Under the pieces are notes generated by a model. The model had not been told where the DNA came from. It saw only the letters and a list, made by a program, of their open reading frames with translations, and ran no database searches. Made by a program: the position numbers and the translations under genes. From Accumulibacter sp. (GTDB taxonomy: Bacteria; Pseudomonadota; Gammaproteobacteria; Burkholderiales; Rhodocyclaceae): DNA of 64,000 bases. This document shows positions 9,648 through 19,737 of the stretch, piece after piece. The DNA lies in NCBI RefSeq assembly GCF_029255125.1, contig NZ_JAPUVR010000076.1:62001-126000 (forward strand), in the 5' to 3' direction. Within the stretch, counting starts at the first letter, position 1; each line of letters begins with the position of its first letter.

Positions 9648-10838
9648 TCAACTTCTGGCGACGCGCCGAGTGTGCCCGGCGTCGACCTCGACCAGATCGC
9701 TGGGCGGGATCCAGCGTGCGACGAAAAGCAGACCGACCAGGGCGAAACTCGCGCTGAGTGTATAGGTCGGCCCCGCGCCGAGGCGTTCCCACGACCACCC
9801 GCTGAGCAGCCCGCCGAGCAGGCCACCGGCGCCAAAAGAAACGCTCGAGTACAAAGCCTGCCCGCGCGCCTGGCAGTTTCCTGGAAACCAGCGATTCACC
9901 GCGGCAATGGCGGCTGCGTGGTAGGCACCAAAGGTCAGCCCGTGCAACAGTTGGGCGAGGAGAATCAAAGGCCAGTGGTCGACGCACCAGCCGATGACCA
10001 GGAAGCGGATGGCGGCTGCGGCGAAGCAGACGAGAAGAATGGTACGCAAGCCATAGCGGCGTAGCAAGTCGATCATGAAGAAGAAAACAGCAATCTCGGC
10101 GAGTACGCCGAGCGACCACAGACTGCCAACCGACAGTGTGCTGTACTGATGGCTGGCGAGGTGTATGGAGTAGAAAACGTAAAGCGCGCCGTGTGCCGCC
10201 GACATGGCAAAGCAGGCAGCAAACAGGGCGCGCACGCGCGGCTGGCGGAGAATGTCTACGATGGCCTGCGCCTGAGCTGCACCGGCAGCAAGCTCGACCG
10301 GCTCGGGTACCAGGACCGCGCACAGCAGGGTGCTGCTGAGTAGCGCAAAGATCACCCAGAGCAGGCGCGGCAGACCGCTTCCATCGAGCAACGCTCCGGT
10401 TGCCATGACCGCAACAATGAAGCCGATCGATCCCCACACACGGATCCGGCTGTAGCGCCCCGGATTGTCGCGCAGATGGGCAAAGGTCACGGTCTCCACC
10501 AAGGGGAGAGCGGCGCTCCAGAAGAAAGCAAACAGCGCCATCGCCATCAGCATGGCGGCGAAGGAGCGCGCGAGGAAAAACGCCGAGAAGCTTATCAGAC
10601 CGAGCGCTGCGGCCAGGCGCACGGCCGGTAGTCGGTGTACCAGTCGATCGGCCAGCGCCCCCCACAGGTACGGTGCAAGCAGGCGCATCAACGGGAGCTG
10701 CGACATCAACAGGCCGATGTCCCAGGCGGAAAAGGCAAGCGACTCCAGGTACAGCCCGAAATACGGTGAGAAAGCACCGATGCAGGCAAAGTGAAAAAAG
10801 TAGTAGCCCGACAGCCGCCAATAGGGCAAAGGTTGCAT
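9648..10838 (-). CDS. MFS transporter of the HcaT / 3-phenylpropionate-like group
   Basis: The 396-residue protein has about 12 hydrophobic segments typical of the major facilitator superfamily. The start YWRLSGYYFFHFACIGAFSP and the following SPYFGLYLESLAFSAWDIG resemble the MFS_1-like branch that includes HcaT. PYLWGALADR is the loop 2-3 signature. HGLTFGAYHAAAIAAVNRWF and GQALYSSVSFGAGGLLGGL are found in the C-terminal half. The substrate cannot be told from sequence; aromatic acids, nucleosides and sugars are transported by related proteins. The gene sits 22 bp upstream of the M48 peptidase gene and may be co-transcribed with it. A long open frame in another phase of the same strand (9622-10821) is its shadow. 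Confidence 0.85.
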   Translation of the reverse strand: MQPLPYWRLSGYYFFHFACIGAFSPYFGLYLESLAFSAWDIGLLMSQLPLMRLLAPYLWGALADRLVHRLPAVRLAAALGLISFSAFFLARSFAAMLMAMALFAFFWSAALPLVETVTFAHLRDNPGRYSRIRVWGSIGFIVAVMATGALLDGSGLPRLLWVIFALLSSTLLCAVLVPEPVELAAGAAQAQAIVDILRQPRVRALFAACFAMSAAHGALYVFYSIHLASHQYSTLSVGSLWSLGVLAEIAVFFFMIDLLRRYGLRTILLVCFAAAAIRFLVIGWCVDHWPLILLAQLLHGLTFGAYHAAAIAAVNRWFPGNCQARGQALYSSVSFGAGGLLGGLLSGWSWERLGAGPTYTLSASFALVGLLFVARWIPPSDLVEVDAGHTRRVARS

Positions 10839-10884
10839 CAGGCGCTTCTAGCGGACGCCTGCCCGCGTGCCGACACGCGCCGGC

Positions 10885-11136
10885 TCAGTCGCCGCTCTTG
10901 TGGGCAACGAGCATGCGGTACATCTGGTCCTTGAGCCGGACGCGCTGCTTCTTCAGATTCTCGAACGCGAAATCGTCCACCGGGACATCATCCTCCTCGA
11001 GCCGTTCGACTTCCCTGGTCACCTGATGGTATTCGTCGTACAAGTTGCCGAATTTCTCGCTTGATGCCTTGAGCGCGTGGATCGAGTCAACATACTCGGG
11101 GAAGTCAAGATGAAGGTCGTGGTGCTCAACTTGCAT
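10885..11136 (-). CDS. YdcH/SlyX-like small coiled-coil protein (DUF465)
   Basis: From ATG 11136 this is an 83-residue charged protein starting MQVEHHDLHLDFPEY. It matches the DUF465/YdcH family, with the conserved pattern of an N-terminal HDL..FPE segment, a central helix and a C-terminal KKQRVRLKDQMYRML helix. The family is widespread in proteobacteria and has no settled function. ATG 11136 was preferred to one two codons upstream because GAGG lies 8 bases before it. The gene lies between the MFS gene and aroC, all on the minus strand. Confidence 0.85.
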   Translation of the reverse strand: MQVEHHDLHLDFPEYVDSIHALKASSEKFGNLYDEYHQVTREVERLEEDDVPVDDFAFENLKKQRVRLKDQMYRMLVAHKSGD

Positions 11137-11214
11137 GATCATAGCCTCAGGAGACTCCGGCCGGCCCGATGCGCGACCAGACGGCGCGATTATACTGGCT
11201 ACAGCCGCCGGTCG

Positions 11215-12330
11215 TCACTTGCCCGGGGTGGCCGGAACGCGTCCGGCAAGCTGTGGGGTAAGGCAGCGGACGTCACCACACTGGGCGCGATGGCGCAGGG
11301 CGAGATCGATCAGGACGAGCGCCAGCATCGCCTCGGCAACCGGGGTCGCGCGCAGGCCGACGCAGGGATCGTGTCGACCGTGCGTTTCGACGATCGTCGG
11401 CTGTCCGTCGATGTCTATCGACCGACGTGGCAAGCGAATGCTCGAGGTTGGCTTGACCGCCAGCTTGACGAGGATCTCCTGTCCGCTCGATATGCCGCCG
11501 AGCACGCCGCCCGCATGATTGGACAGAAAACCCTGCGGTGTCATCTCGTCGCCGTGCTCGCTGCCTTTTTGCTGCACGCTGGCGAAACCGGCGCCGATCT
11601 CGACTCCCTTTACTGCATTGATGCTCATCATCGCGTAGGCGATCTGTGCATCGAGCCGATCATAAACAGGTTGTCCCCAACCAGGTGGGACGCCGCTGGC
11701 GCTCACCGTGACCAGTGCTCCGACCGAATCACCCGCCTTGCGCAACTGATCCATATAGTCTGCAAGTTGCGGGACGATCTCGGCGTTCGGCGCGAAGAAG
11801 GGATTGCTGGCAATCTCTTCGCGTGCGACGAACGGGATTTCGATCGGCCCCAGGCGACTCAGCCAACCGCAGATCTCCACCCCATGGCGCACGGCCAACC
11901 ACTTGCGGGCAATCGCTCCGGCGGCCACGCGTACGGCGGTTTCGCGCGCCGAAGAACGTCCGCCGCCACGGGGATCGCGCAGGCCGTACTTCTGCAGGTA
12001 AACGTAGTCCGCATGACCGGGCCGGAAAGTCGTCGCGATCTCGGCATAATCCTTGCTGCGTTGGTCCTGGTTGCGAATCAGCAGGGCGATCGGCGTTCCC
12101 GTTGTCTTGCCGGCGAATACACCGGAAAGGATCTCGACCTGATCCGGCTCGCGCCGCTGCGTCACATGGCGCGAAGTTCCAGGCCGACGCCGGTCGAGAT
12201 CGGCCTGGATGTCCGCCGCACTGATCGGCAGACCAGGCGGACACCCGTCCACAACGCAGCCGATCGCCGGTCCGTGCGACTCACCAAACGATGTCACGCA
12301 AAACAGGGTGCCGATCGTGTTGCCGGACAT
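11215..12330 (-). CDS. aroC: Chorismate synthase
   Basis: AroC removes phosphate from EPSP to make chorismate, using reduced FMN; it is the last step of the shikimate pathway. The 371-residue protein starts [20 protein letters not shown], which contains the conserved GESHG signature with an active-site histidine. [20 protein letters not shown] is the second signature, and the C-terminal region carries [18 protein letters not shown]. Length is usual. Other shikimate and aromatic genes in the window are aroK, aroB and aroG. The 295-bp space on its 5' side, up to yjcH, must hold divergent promoters for both; I see no confident -35/-10 pair for aroC there. Confidence 0.97.
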   Translation of the reverse strand: MSGNTIGTLFCVTSFGESHGPAIGCVVDGCPPGLPISAADIQADLDRRRPGTSRHVTQRREPDQVEILSGVFAGKTTGTPIALLIRNQDQRSKDYAEIATTFRPGHADYVYLQKYGLRDPRGGGRSSARETAVRVAAGAIARKWLAVRHGVEICGWLSRLGPIEIPFVAREEIASNPFFAPNAEIVPQLADYMDQLRKAGDSVGALVTVSASGVPPGWGQPVYDRLDAQIAYAMMSINAVKGVEIGAGFASVQQKGSEHGDEMTPQGFLSNHAGGVLGGISSGQEILVKLAVKPTSSIRLPRRSIDIDGQPTIVETHGRHDPCVGLRATPVAEAMLALVLIDLALRHRAQCGDVRCLTPQLAGRVPATPGK

Positions 12331-12625
12331 AACTGCCTCATCGAAGTTGTAACTGCCGGGTTGCGCATGCCGGCGGGCAGTCTACCACAGGGGTGGCGAG
12401 CAGACGCTCGCCACCCGTCATCGCCAGCCGGGTCGGCCTCGGGGGAACGATCCGTAGACGCGCGGCGCCAGCGTTCAGCGTCCGCCTAGCCCTCGCCAGC
12501 AAGACCTTGCTGGTTCTCCGCTTCGTGCTTTGCCGTAAGCCCGAAGTAAGTATTGCTGATTATGATCGGGCGCCAGTCATGGCAAGTGACTCGACAACAG
12601 TCCCTTTTGGAGGAGGAAAAACAAA

Positions 12626-12940
12626 GTGAACGACGACATCGTTGCGCGGATTGAGTCCAATCCGAAGTTTCACCAGTTCGTGCAGAAGCGCAATTCATAC
12701 GGCATCATCATGTCCATCCTGATGATCTTCGCCTACTACGGCTATATTCTGCTGATTGCTTTCAACAAGGAATGGCTGGCCACCAAGCTCGCACCCGGAA
12801 TGGTGACTTCCATCGGGATTCCGCTCGGGGTTGGGGTCATCGTGTTCACCATCATCCTGACCAACATCTACATTCGGCGCGCCAACACGGAATTCGACGA
12901 TCTCAATGCCCAAATTCTCAAGGAGGCGAACAAGAAATGA
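12626..12940 (+). CDS. yjcH: YjcH-like DUF485 inner-membrane protein
   Basis: This 104-residue protein has two membrane segments, [20 protein letters not shown] and [19 protein letters not shown], and the short cytoplasmic tail [17 protein letters not shown]485 proteins are almost always encoded directly before actP and are thought to help the acetate permease, but their mechanism is unknown. The start is GTG at 12626, preceded by a strong GGAGGAGG ribosome binding site 8-10 bases upstream. Its stop overlaps the actP start in an ATGA arrangement, so the two are translationally coupled. Confidence 0.92.
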   Translation: MNDDIVARIESNPKFHQFVQKRNSYGIIMSILMIFAYYGYILLIAFNKEWLATKLAPGMVTSIGIPLGVGVIVFTIILTNIYIRRANTEFDDLNAQILKEANKK

Positions 12941-14625
12941 TCAGCCAATCGACCCGCAAAATCCTCTTCGCTACGGCTGGTCTGCTCGCCACGGGTGGCG
13001 TCCTGGCGGCTGGCGCCGACCTCGGCAACACCACCAAGCAAGCCACCAACTGGGTGGCGATTGCCATGTTCGTCGTCTTCGTTGCGATTACGCTCGGCAT
13101 CACCAAGTGGGCGGCGGCGCGCACCAAGACGGCAGCCGACTTCTACACGGCCGGTGGCGGAATCACCGGTTTCCAGAACGGCTTGGCGATTGCCGGCGAC
13201 TACATGTCGGCCGCATCGTTCCTTGGAATTTCCGGCCTGGTTTTCGCCAACGGCTTTGACGGCCTGATCTTCTCGATCGGCTGGCTGGTCGGCTGGCCGG
13301 TGATCACCTTCCTGATGGCCGAACGCCTGCGCAACCTCGGAAAGTTCACCTTTGCCGACGTCGCCGCGTACCGCTTTGCGCAAACCCCGATGCGCACCTT
13401 CGCAGCGACCGGTTCGCTGGTCGTCGTCGCGTTCTACATGATTGCCCAGATGGTCGGCGCCGGTCAGTTGATCAAAGTCCTCTTTGGTCTGGAGTATACG
13501 GTGGCGGTGATCATCGTCGGCGTGCTGATGATGTGCTACGTGCTCTTCGGTGGTATGACCGCGACGACCTGGGTGCAGATCATCAAAGCAATCATGCTGC
13601 TCACCGGTGCGACGTTCATGGCCCTCGCCGTGCTCTGGAAGTTCGGCTTCAACCCCGAGGCGCTGTTTGCCAAGGCGGTCGAGATCCATTCCAAACACGA
13701 TGCCATCATGTCGCCTGGCGTGCTGATCAAGGACCCCGTATCGGCCATTTCCGTGGGAATGGCGCTGATGTTCGGTACCGCCGGCCTGCCACACATCCTG
13801 ATGCGCTTCTTCACCGTGCCGAGCGCCAAAGAGGCGCGCAAGTCGGTTGGCTGGGCGACGACCTGGATCGGCTACTTCTACATTCTTACCTTCATCATCG
13901 GCTTCGGCGCCATCGTCATGCTCACCCAATCGCCCGAGCTGTACTACGTTGATGGCGATCTCGCCAAGGGTCTGAAGGGCGGCGGCAACATGGCCGCTGT
14001 ACACCTGTCGAACGCCGTCGGTGGCAACTTGTTCCTCGGCTTCATCTCGGCCGTCGCCTTCGCGACGATTCTCGCCGTCGTTGCCGGCCTGACGCTCTCG
14101 GGTGCCTCAGCCGTCTCGCACGACCTCTATGCAACGGTGCTCAAGCACGGCAACGCCGATTCCGCTTCGGAACTGCGCGTGTCGCGGATCACCACCATCT
14201 GCCTAGGCATCGTCGCGGTCTTCCTCGGCATCGCTTTCGAGAAGGAAAACGTCGCCTACATGGTGATGCTGGCCTTCGTCATCGCGTGTTCGGCGAACTT
14301 CCCGATTCTGTTCATGTCGGTCTTGTGGAAAGACTGCACGACCAAGGGCGCGGTCGCCGGCGGCATCGTCGGGCTGGTCAGCTCGGTCGTTCTGACCATT
14401 CTCTCGGCGTCGGTGTGGGAAGCGGTCCTGAAGAATCCGAAAGGAAGTGCGTGGTTCCCGTATTCGTCACCCGCAATCTTCTCGATGACCGCTGCCTTCG
14501 TGGTCATCTACATCGTCTCGAAGATGGATAACAGCAAGCAGGCGCAGCTCGAACGGTCGCTTTATCCAGCTCAGCGGGTTCGCTCGGAAACCGGCGTCGG
14601 TGCGGCTTCTGCCTCGGGTCACTGA
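12937..14625 (+). CDS. actP: Cation/acetate symporter
   Basis: ActP is a sodium:solute symporter family protein that takes up acetate and other short carboxylates. The 562-residue protein begins with a cleavable hydrophobic segment ([20 protein letters not shown]) followed by about 13 membrane segments. Signatures include [20 protein letters not shown], then [14 protein letters not shown] with residues of the sodium site. [20 protein letters not shown] is typical of the ActP subgroup. The start at 12937 overlaps the yjcH stop. In Accumulibacter-like bacteria this uptake route would feed acetate to polyhydroxyalkanoate synthesis; that is inferred from lifestyle, not from this sequence. A strong terminator follows at 14755. 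Confidence 0.95.
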   Translation: MISQSTRKILFATAGLLATGGVLAAGADLGNTTKQATNWVAIAMFVVFVAITLGITKWAAARTKTAADFYTAGGGITGFQNGLAIAGDYMSAASFLGISGLVFANGFDGLIFSIGWLVGWPVITFLMAERLRNLGKFTFADVAAYRFAQTPMRTFAATGSLVVVAFYMIAQMVGAGQLIKVLFGLEYTVAVIIVGVLMMCYVLFGGMTATTWVQIIKAIMLLTGATFMALAVLWKFGFNPEALFAKAVEIHSKHDAIMSPGVLIKDPVSAISVGMALMFGTAGLPHILMRFFTVPSAKEARKSVGWATTWIGYFYILTFIIGFGAIVMLTQSPELYYVDGDLAKGLKGGGNMAAVHLSNAVGGNLFLGFISAVAFATILAVVAGLTLSGASAVSHDLYATVLKHGNADSASELRVSRITTICLGIVAVFLGIAFEKENVAYMVMLAFVIACSANFPILFMSVLWKDCTTKGAVAGGIVGLVSSVVLTILSASVWEAVLKNPKGSAWFPYSSPAIFSMTAAFVVIYIVSKMDNSKQAQLERSLYPAQRVRSETGVGAASASGH

Positions 14626-14754
14626 GCGAAGCGGAGAGATCTTGCTGTTGGACGGCGTGCGCAATGGTTGCGGCATCCCACCCGATGAGCGTCGACTGGC
14701 CCAAGTGACTCACACCGGGGATACGTAGCCGCTATCGGCACGCTGGACAACACA

Positions 14755-14790
14755 ACGGCTCGGGGTATAACCCCCGAGCCGTTTCTTTGT
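14755..14790 (+). terminator. Rho-independent terminator after actP
   Basis: An 11-bp perfect stem ACGGCTCGGGG / CCCCGAGCCGT at 14755-14765 and 14772-14782 encloses the loop TATAAC. TTCTTTG follows on the plus strand. It is 130 bp after the actP stop and 83 bp beyond the convergent glmS stop. The minus-strand side has a poorer T-tract, so it mainly serves actP. The 239-bp gap between the two genes holds no other feature that I see. Confidence 0.85.
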
Positions 14791-14864
14791 GCAGTCCGTC
14801 TATTGAAGGGAAGGCTTGTCGGCGGGCGGTCCTCGCCGCGCGGATCAGCAGAACCCGCTTGGCG

Positions 14865-16694
14865 CTACTCGACGGTCACCGACTTGGCCAGGTTACGCGG
14901 TTTGTCAACGTCAGTCCCGCGCACCAGCGCAACGTGATAGGCCAGCAACTGCAGTGGCACCACGTGCAGCAGCGGCGACAGGGCGCCGTAGTGCTCGGGC
15001 AGATGCAGGACATGCACGCCGTCGGATTCCTTCATCTCGCTGTCGGCATCGGCAAAGACATACAGTTCGCCACCACGCGCGCGGACTTCCTGCAGGTTCG
15101 ACTTCAGCTTTTCGAGCAAGACATCGTTTGGTGCGACGGCGATCACCGGCATCTCACGATCGACCAGGGCGAGTGGTCCATGCTTCAGTTCGCCGGCTGG
15201 ATACGCCTCGGCGTGAATGTAGGAGATCTCCTTCAGCTTCAGCGCGCCCTCGAGCGCAATCGGATAATGCCGGCCACGGCCAAGGAAGAGCGCGTGTTGC
15301 TTCATCGAAAAGCGTTCCGACCAAACGCGAATCTCCGGCTCAAGTTCGAGCGCGCTGGCGACCGCCATTGGCAGGTGGCGAACGGCGTGCAACTCGGCGG
15401 CTTCGGCTTCCGGCCCAAGACGCGAGCGTAGCTTGGCCAGCACCAGCGTCAGCAGGTAGAGCGCGGCAAGCTGCGTGGTAAAAGCTTTGGTCGAGGCCAC
15501 GCCGATCTCCGGGCCGGCACGGGTGATGAAGCGCAGGGCGTTTTCCCGCACCAGCGAGGACTCGGGAACATTGCAGATGCACAGCGTGCGCGACATGCCG
15601 AGCGCTTTGGCATGCTGCAGGGCAGCCAGCGTGTCGGCGGTTTCGCCGGACTGCGAAATGGTCACGACCAGGGTGCGCGGGTCGGGAACCGATTCGCGAT
15701 AGCGGTACTCACTCGCCACTTCCACCGCACACGGTATTCCGGCAATCGCTTCAAGCCAGTAGCGTGCGACCAGACCGGCGTGATAGCTCGTGCCACAGGC
15801 GATGATCAGCACCTGTCCGACATCCTTGAGCAGGGCTTCGCTCTCGGCACCGAATAGCCCCGCTTGAATGCTGCGCGCGGCGCCAAGCATTTCGAGTGTA
15901 TTCGCCAGGGCCACCGGCTGCTCGAAGATCTCCTTCTGCATGAAATGCCGGTAATGCCCCAGCTCGATCGCGTCGGCCGACAGGTGCGATTCGGTTTCCG
16001 GCCGGTCAACCGGCGTGCCATCGACTCGTGCGATCGTGTAGTGACTACGCAACAACTCGGCACAGTCGCCGTTTTCCAGGTACACCATGCGCCGCGTGAC
16101 CTGCACCAGCGCCGAAGCGTCAGACGCTGCGTAGCACGCGTCGTCGGTCAGACCAAGCAAGAGCGGCGCACCCTCGCGCGCCACGACGACACGCTCGGGA
16201 TCACTTTCGCGCAGAACTGCGATGGCATACGCTCCCTGGAGTTGGGCGACCGCCTGACGAACGGCAGTCAGCAAGTCGGGCGCGGTCTTGAGTTCGTGCG
16301 ACACCAGATGCGCGACGACCTCGGTATCGGTATCAGAGTCAAAGGTGTAGCCTTCGCCCTTCAGATACGCTCGCAAGGGCTCGTGGTTTTCGATGATGCC
16401 ATTGTGGACGACGGCCAGCCCATGCGAAACATGCGGGTGAGCGTTGCGCTCGCAGGGAACGCCATGCGTCGCCCAGCGTGTGTGGGCAATGCCGGTGTTA
16501 CCGGCAGCCTGCGACGCTTCAACCTGGGCAGTCAGCTCGGCAACGCGTCCAACCGAGCGCAAACGATGCAGACCACCTTCGTTGATCAGGGCCAGGCCAG
16601 CCGAATCGTAGCCGCGATACTCCAGCTTGCGCAGGCCTTCGAGAAGGATGGGGACAACATTGCGGTCGGCAACCGCGGCGACGATACCACACAT
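14865..16694 (-). CDS. glmS: Glutamine-fructose-6-phosphate aminotransferase (isomerising)
   Basis: GlmS makes glucosamine-6-phosphate from fructose-6-phosphate and glutamine, the first step to UDP-GlcNAc for peptidoglycan and lipopolysaccharide. From ATG 16694 the protein has 609 residues. The catalytic cysteine directly follows the initiator methionine ([13 protein letters not shown]), which fixes the start; upstream in-frame codons would bury it. The glutaminase part contains [10 protein letters not shown] and NAHPH. Two SIS sugar-isomerase domains follow, with [14 protein letters not shown] and [12 protein letters not shown]. The C-terminus ends [13 protein letters not shown], as expected. 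It lies 7 bp after glmU in the same direction, so both enzymes of the pathway are probably co-expressed. Confidence 0.97.
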   Translation of the reverse strand: MCGIVAAVADRNVVPILLEGLRKLEYRGYDSAGLALINEGGLHRLRSVGRVAELTAQVEASQAAGNTGIAHTRWATHGVPCERNAHPHVSHGLAVVHNGIIENHEPLRAYLKGEGYTFDSDTDTEVVAHLVSHELKTAPDLLTAVRQAVAQLQGAYAIAVLRESDPERVVVAREGAPLLLGLTDDACYAASDASALVQVTRRMVYLENGDCAELLRSHYTIARVDGTPVDRPETESHLSADAIELGHYRHFMQKEIFEQPVALANTLEMLGAARSIQAGLFGAESEALLKDVGQVLIIACGTSYHAGLVARYWLEAIAGIPCAVEVASEYRYRESVPDPRTLVVTISQSGETADTLAALQHAKALGMSRTLCICNVPESSLVRENALRFITRAGPEIGVASTKAFTTQLAALYLLTLVLAKLRSRLGPEAEAAELHAVRHLPMAVASALELEPEIRVWSERFSMKQHALFLGRGRHYPIALEGALKLKEISYIHAEAYPAGELKHGPLALVDREMPVIAVAPNDVLLEKLKSNLQEVRARGGELYVFADADSEMKESDGVHVLHLPEHYGALSPLLHVVPLQLLAYHVALVRGTDVDKPRNLAKSVTVE

Positions 16695-16701
16695 GGTCAG
16701 G

Positions 16702-18060
16702 TCACTTTTTAGCTTTTTTGGGCCGTTGCCAGCCCGGGAGGGAAACCTGCCGAACACGCGAGAGCGTTAGCGTATCCGGCGGAGCGTCCTTGGTCAGGGT
16801 CGTACCCGCACCGAGGGTCGCGCCGCGGCCAACGGTTACGGGAGCGACCAGTTGCGTATCGGAACCAATGAAAGCGTCGTCCTCGATCAGCGTCTTGAAC
16901 TTGTTGGCGCCGTCATAATTACAGGTGATCGTTCCGGCGCCAATGTTGACCCGGCTGCCGACGACCGCGTCGCCGACGTAAGCCAGGTGATTGGCCTTCG
17001 ATTGTGCGCCGAGTTTCGTATTCTTCAGTTCGACGAAATTGCCGACATGCGCGCCGACAGCCAGCTCGGTTCCCGGCCGCAGCCGGGCATACGGACCGAC
17101 CACGGCGTCCGGTCCGATGAGCGCATCCTCGATGTGACTGAAAGCGGCCACCCGCGCACCGGCGCCGACCTGTGCATTCTTGAGAACGCAGGCCGGGCCC
17201 ACCTCGACGGCTTCGTCAAGGACCACTCGGCCTTCGAAGACGCAGTTGACATCGATGAAAACGTCGCGCCCACAGATCAGTTCCCCGCGCACATCGATGC
17301 GCGCCGGGTCGGCCAGGCGAACACCACGTTCCATCAGGCTCTCGGCATTCCGGCGCTGAGCGATGCGCTCGAGTTGGGCGAGCTGCACCTTGCTGTTGAC
17401 CCCAATGACTTCCCACTCGCCTTGTGGCTGCGTGGTGGTGATCGGCAACGCTGCCGCTAATGCCATACCGACGATGTCGGTGAGATAGTATTCCCGCTGC
17501 GCATTGTCGTTCGACAGCCGGGCGAGCCAGCCAACCAGGCGTTCGGTCGGGAGCGCGATGATTCCCGTGTTTACCTCGTGAATCGCGCGCTCCACGACGC
17601 TGGCATCCTTGTCTTCGACGATTCGCTGAACGGCGCCCGCGGCGTCGCGGACGATGCGCCCATAGCCGGTAGGGTCAGGCAGTTCGACGGCCAAAATGGC
17701 CAGGGCGTTGCGTGCTGCGTGTACGAGTCGCTGCAGCGTGTCGACCTGAGTCAGCGGTACGTCGCCGTAGAGAATCAGTGTTGTTCCACCCGGTGCCAGA
17801 TGCGGTGCTGCTTGCATCACTGCGTGTCCAGTACCGAGCTGTGGGTCCTGCAGGACCCAGGTCAAGTCAGGCGCATCCAGCGCCGCGCGCACGACATCGC
17901 CCCCGTGTCCATAGACGAGACATAGCGTCTCCGGCGCCAGCCGGCGTGCCGTTTCGATGACGTGCTGGACCAAAGGCTTGCCGGCCAGCGGATGCAGCAC
18001 CTTGGGCAGATTCGAATGCATGCGCTTGCCCTGGCCGGCAGCGAGGATGACGATATTCAT
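16702..18060 (-). CDS. glmU: Bifunctional GlmU (GlcN-1-P acetyltransferase / GlcNAc-1-P uridyltransferase)
   Basis: GlmU performs the last two steps to UDP-GlcNAc. From ATG 18060 the protein has 452 residues. The N-terminal uridyltransferase half begins [20 protein letters not shown], the nucleotide-binding loop, with [12 protein letters not shown] carrying a metal-binding aspartate. The C-terminal half is a left-handed beta helix of hexapeptide repeats, including [20 protein letters not shown] and the acetyl-CoA-side [10 protein letters not shown]. The start was chosen by this N-terminal motif; about 52 extra in-frame codons upstream have no family resemblance. It precedes glmS by 7 bp. The 232-bp gap to gltD on its 5' side should hold its promoter, but I see no convincing pair. 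Confidence 0.97.
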   Translation of the reverse strand: MNIVILAAGQGKRMHSNLPKVLHPLAGKPLVQHVIETARRLAPETLCLVYGHGGDVVRAALDAPDLTWVLQDPQLGTGHAVMQAAPHLAPGGTTLILYGDVPLTQVDTLQRLVHAARNALAILAVELPDPTGYGRIVRDAAGAVQRIVEDKDASVVERAIHEVNTGIIALPTERLVGWLARLSNDNAQREYYLTDIVGMALAAALPITTTQPQGEWEVIGVNSKVQLAQLERIAQRRNAESLMERGVRLADPARIDVRGELICGRDVFIDVNCVFEGRVVLDEAVEVGPACVLKNAQVGAGARVAAFSHIEDALIGPDAVVGPYARLRPGTELAVGAHVGNFVELKNTKLGAQSKANHLAYVGDAVVGSRVNIGAGTITCNYDGANKFKTLIEDDAFIGSDTQLVAPVTVGRGATLGAGTTLTKDAPPDTLTLSRVRQVSLPGWQRPKKAKK

Positions 18061-18292
18061 GGGCTGGTCGTAGTTGCTCAGGAAGTTATTTCGACGTCTA
18101 CCCGCACGCGTGGAGCGCGACTCCCGGCCGGGCTGGTGGCAGCGCGGGTTCCGCCGGAGCGGGTCCGCAGCACCGCGGTAGACAGGACATCCGTTCGCAT
18201 GCAGGAATTGTTCCACAACGCCGTGCCGACATCAGGAACAATATCACGATCGCCATTGTATCAAGTGTGCACCTGGTGCATCGCCGGCGTGC

Positions 18293-19735
18293 TCACCGTG
18301 GCAAGGTCGAACTGCCCATCAGGAAAGCATCGACTTCACGTGCGCATTGCCGGCCTTCCCGAATCGCCCAAACCACCAAGGATTGTCCACGTCGCATGTC
18401 GCCGGCAGTAAAAACCTTGGCGATGTTCGTCGCGTAACAACCGACTCCCTCGCTTGTCGCCTTGACGTTGCCGCGCGTATCGAGCTCGACTCCGATTTGT
18501 TCGAGCAAGCCGTGGTGGACCGGCGAGACAAAGCCCATGGCGAGTAACACCAGGTCAGCCGCGAGCTCGAACTGGCTGCCGGCGACCTCGCTCATTCTGC
18601 CGTCACGCCAATCGACGCGCACGACACGCACACCGGTGAGCTTGCCTTCCTTGCCGATGAATTCCCGCGTCGCAACCGCGAAGTCGCGCACGCAGCCCTC
18701 TTCGTGCGAAGACGAGGTGCGCAGCTTCAACGGCCAATACGGCCAGGTCAGGCTCTTGTCTTCCTGCTCCGGGGGCTGCGGCATCAGCTCGAACTGGACG
18801 ACCGAAGCGGCTCCCTGGCGGTTGCTCGTGCCGACACAATCCGAACCGGTATCGCCACCGCCGATGACCACGACCCGCTTGCCGGTCGCCCGGATCTGTC
18901 CACTGAGGCGGTCGCCGGCATTCACCTTGTTCTGTTGCGGCAGGAAGTCCATCGCGAAATGCACTCCGGCGAGGTCGCGCCCGGGTACGGGCAGGTCGCG
19001 TGGTGCCTCGGCGCCGCCAGCGAGGACCAGCGCATCGAATTCGGCGAGCAGCGTGGCGACCGGCAGCGCACCGGGTCCACTCCCACCCACTGTCTGGTTG
19101 ACACGGAACGCGACGCCTTCCGCCTCCATCTGCCGTATGCGCAGGTCGATCAGCGACTTCTCGAGCTTGAAATCGGGAATCCCGTAGCGCAGCAGGCCGC
19201 CAATGCGATCGTTCTTTTCGAAGACCACCACCGTATGGCCGACGCGCGCCAGTTGCTGGGCTGCCGCCAAGCCAGCCGGTCCGGAGCCGACGATTGCCAC
19301 CTTCTTGCCAGTTTTCGACTTTGCCAACTGCGGGCGGATCCAGCCTTTTTCCCAGCCCTTGTCGATAATCGCGTGCTCGATCGACTTGATGCCAACAGCG
19401 TCGGTGTTGATGTTCAGCGTGCAGGCTGCTTCACACGGTGCTGGACAAATGCGGCCGGTGAAGTCGGGAAAGTTGTTGGTCGAGTGCAGAACCGCCAGTG
19501 CCTGCTCCCAATTGCCGCGATAAACCAGATCGTTCCAGTCTGGAATGATGTTGTTGACCGGGCAGGAGTTACTACAGAAGGGGATTCCGCAGTCCATGCA
19601 ACGCGCACCCTGCATGCGCGCCTGTTCATCGTTCAGTACGTGCACGAACTCCCGGTAGTGCTTCAGTCGCGATTGACTCGGCTCGGCAGCTTCCGCCAAA
19701 CGTTGGTACTCGATGAATCCGGTGGGCTTTCCCAT
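18293..19735 (-). CDS. gltD: Glutamate synthase small (beta) subunit
   Basis: GltD passes electrons from NADPH through FAD and iron-sulfur clusters to the large subunit GltB, which makes glutamate from glutamine and 2-oxoglutarate. From ATG 19735 it has 480 residues, starting [20 protein letters not shown]. The N-terminal cluster-binding cysteines are in [17 protein letters not shown] and [10 protein letters not shown]. The FAD-binding [20 protein letters not shown] and the NADPH-binding [13 protein letters not shown] follow. The end carries [20 protein letters not shown]. The gene begins 2 bp after the gltB stop, so the two form one operon. Confidence 0.97.
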   Translation of the reverse strand: MGKPTGFIEYQRLAEAAEPSQSRLKHYREFVHVLNDEQARMQGARCMDCGIPFCSNSCPVNNIIPDWNDLVYRGNWEQALAVLHSTNNFPDFTGRICPAPCEAACTLNINTDAVGIKSIEHAIIDKGWEKGWIRPQLAKSKTGKKVAIVGSGPAGLAAAQQLARVGHTVVVFEKNDRIGGLLRYGIPDFKLEKSLIDLRIRQMEAEGVAFRVNQTVGGSGPGALPVATLLAEFDALVLAGGAEAPRDLPVPGRDLAGVHFAMDFLPQQNKVNAGDRLSGQIRATGKRVVVIGGGDTGSDCVGTSNRQGAASVVQFELMPQPPEQEDKSLTWPYWPLKLRTSSSHEEGCVRDFAVATREFIGKEGKLTGVRVVRVDWRDGRMSEVAGSQFELAADLVLLAMGFVSPVHHGLLEQIGVELDTRGNVKATSEGVGCYATNIAKVFTAGDMRRGQSLVVWAIREGRQCAREVDAFLMGSSTLPR

Positions 19736-19737
19736 GA

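Noticed and set aside
9622-10821. A 399-codon frame on the same strand as the MFS gene
   Set aside because: It is a shifted phase of the MFS gene; only the other phase gives membrane segments and MFS motifs.
16694-16702. Possible glmS ribozyme or riboswitch upstream of glmS
   Set aside because: Only 7 bp separate glmU and glmS, leaving no room for a ribozyme, which is in any case known mainly from Gram-positive bacteria.
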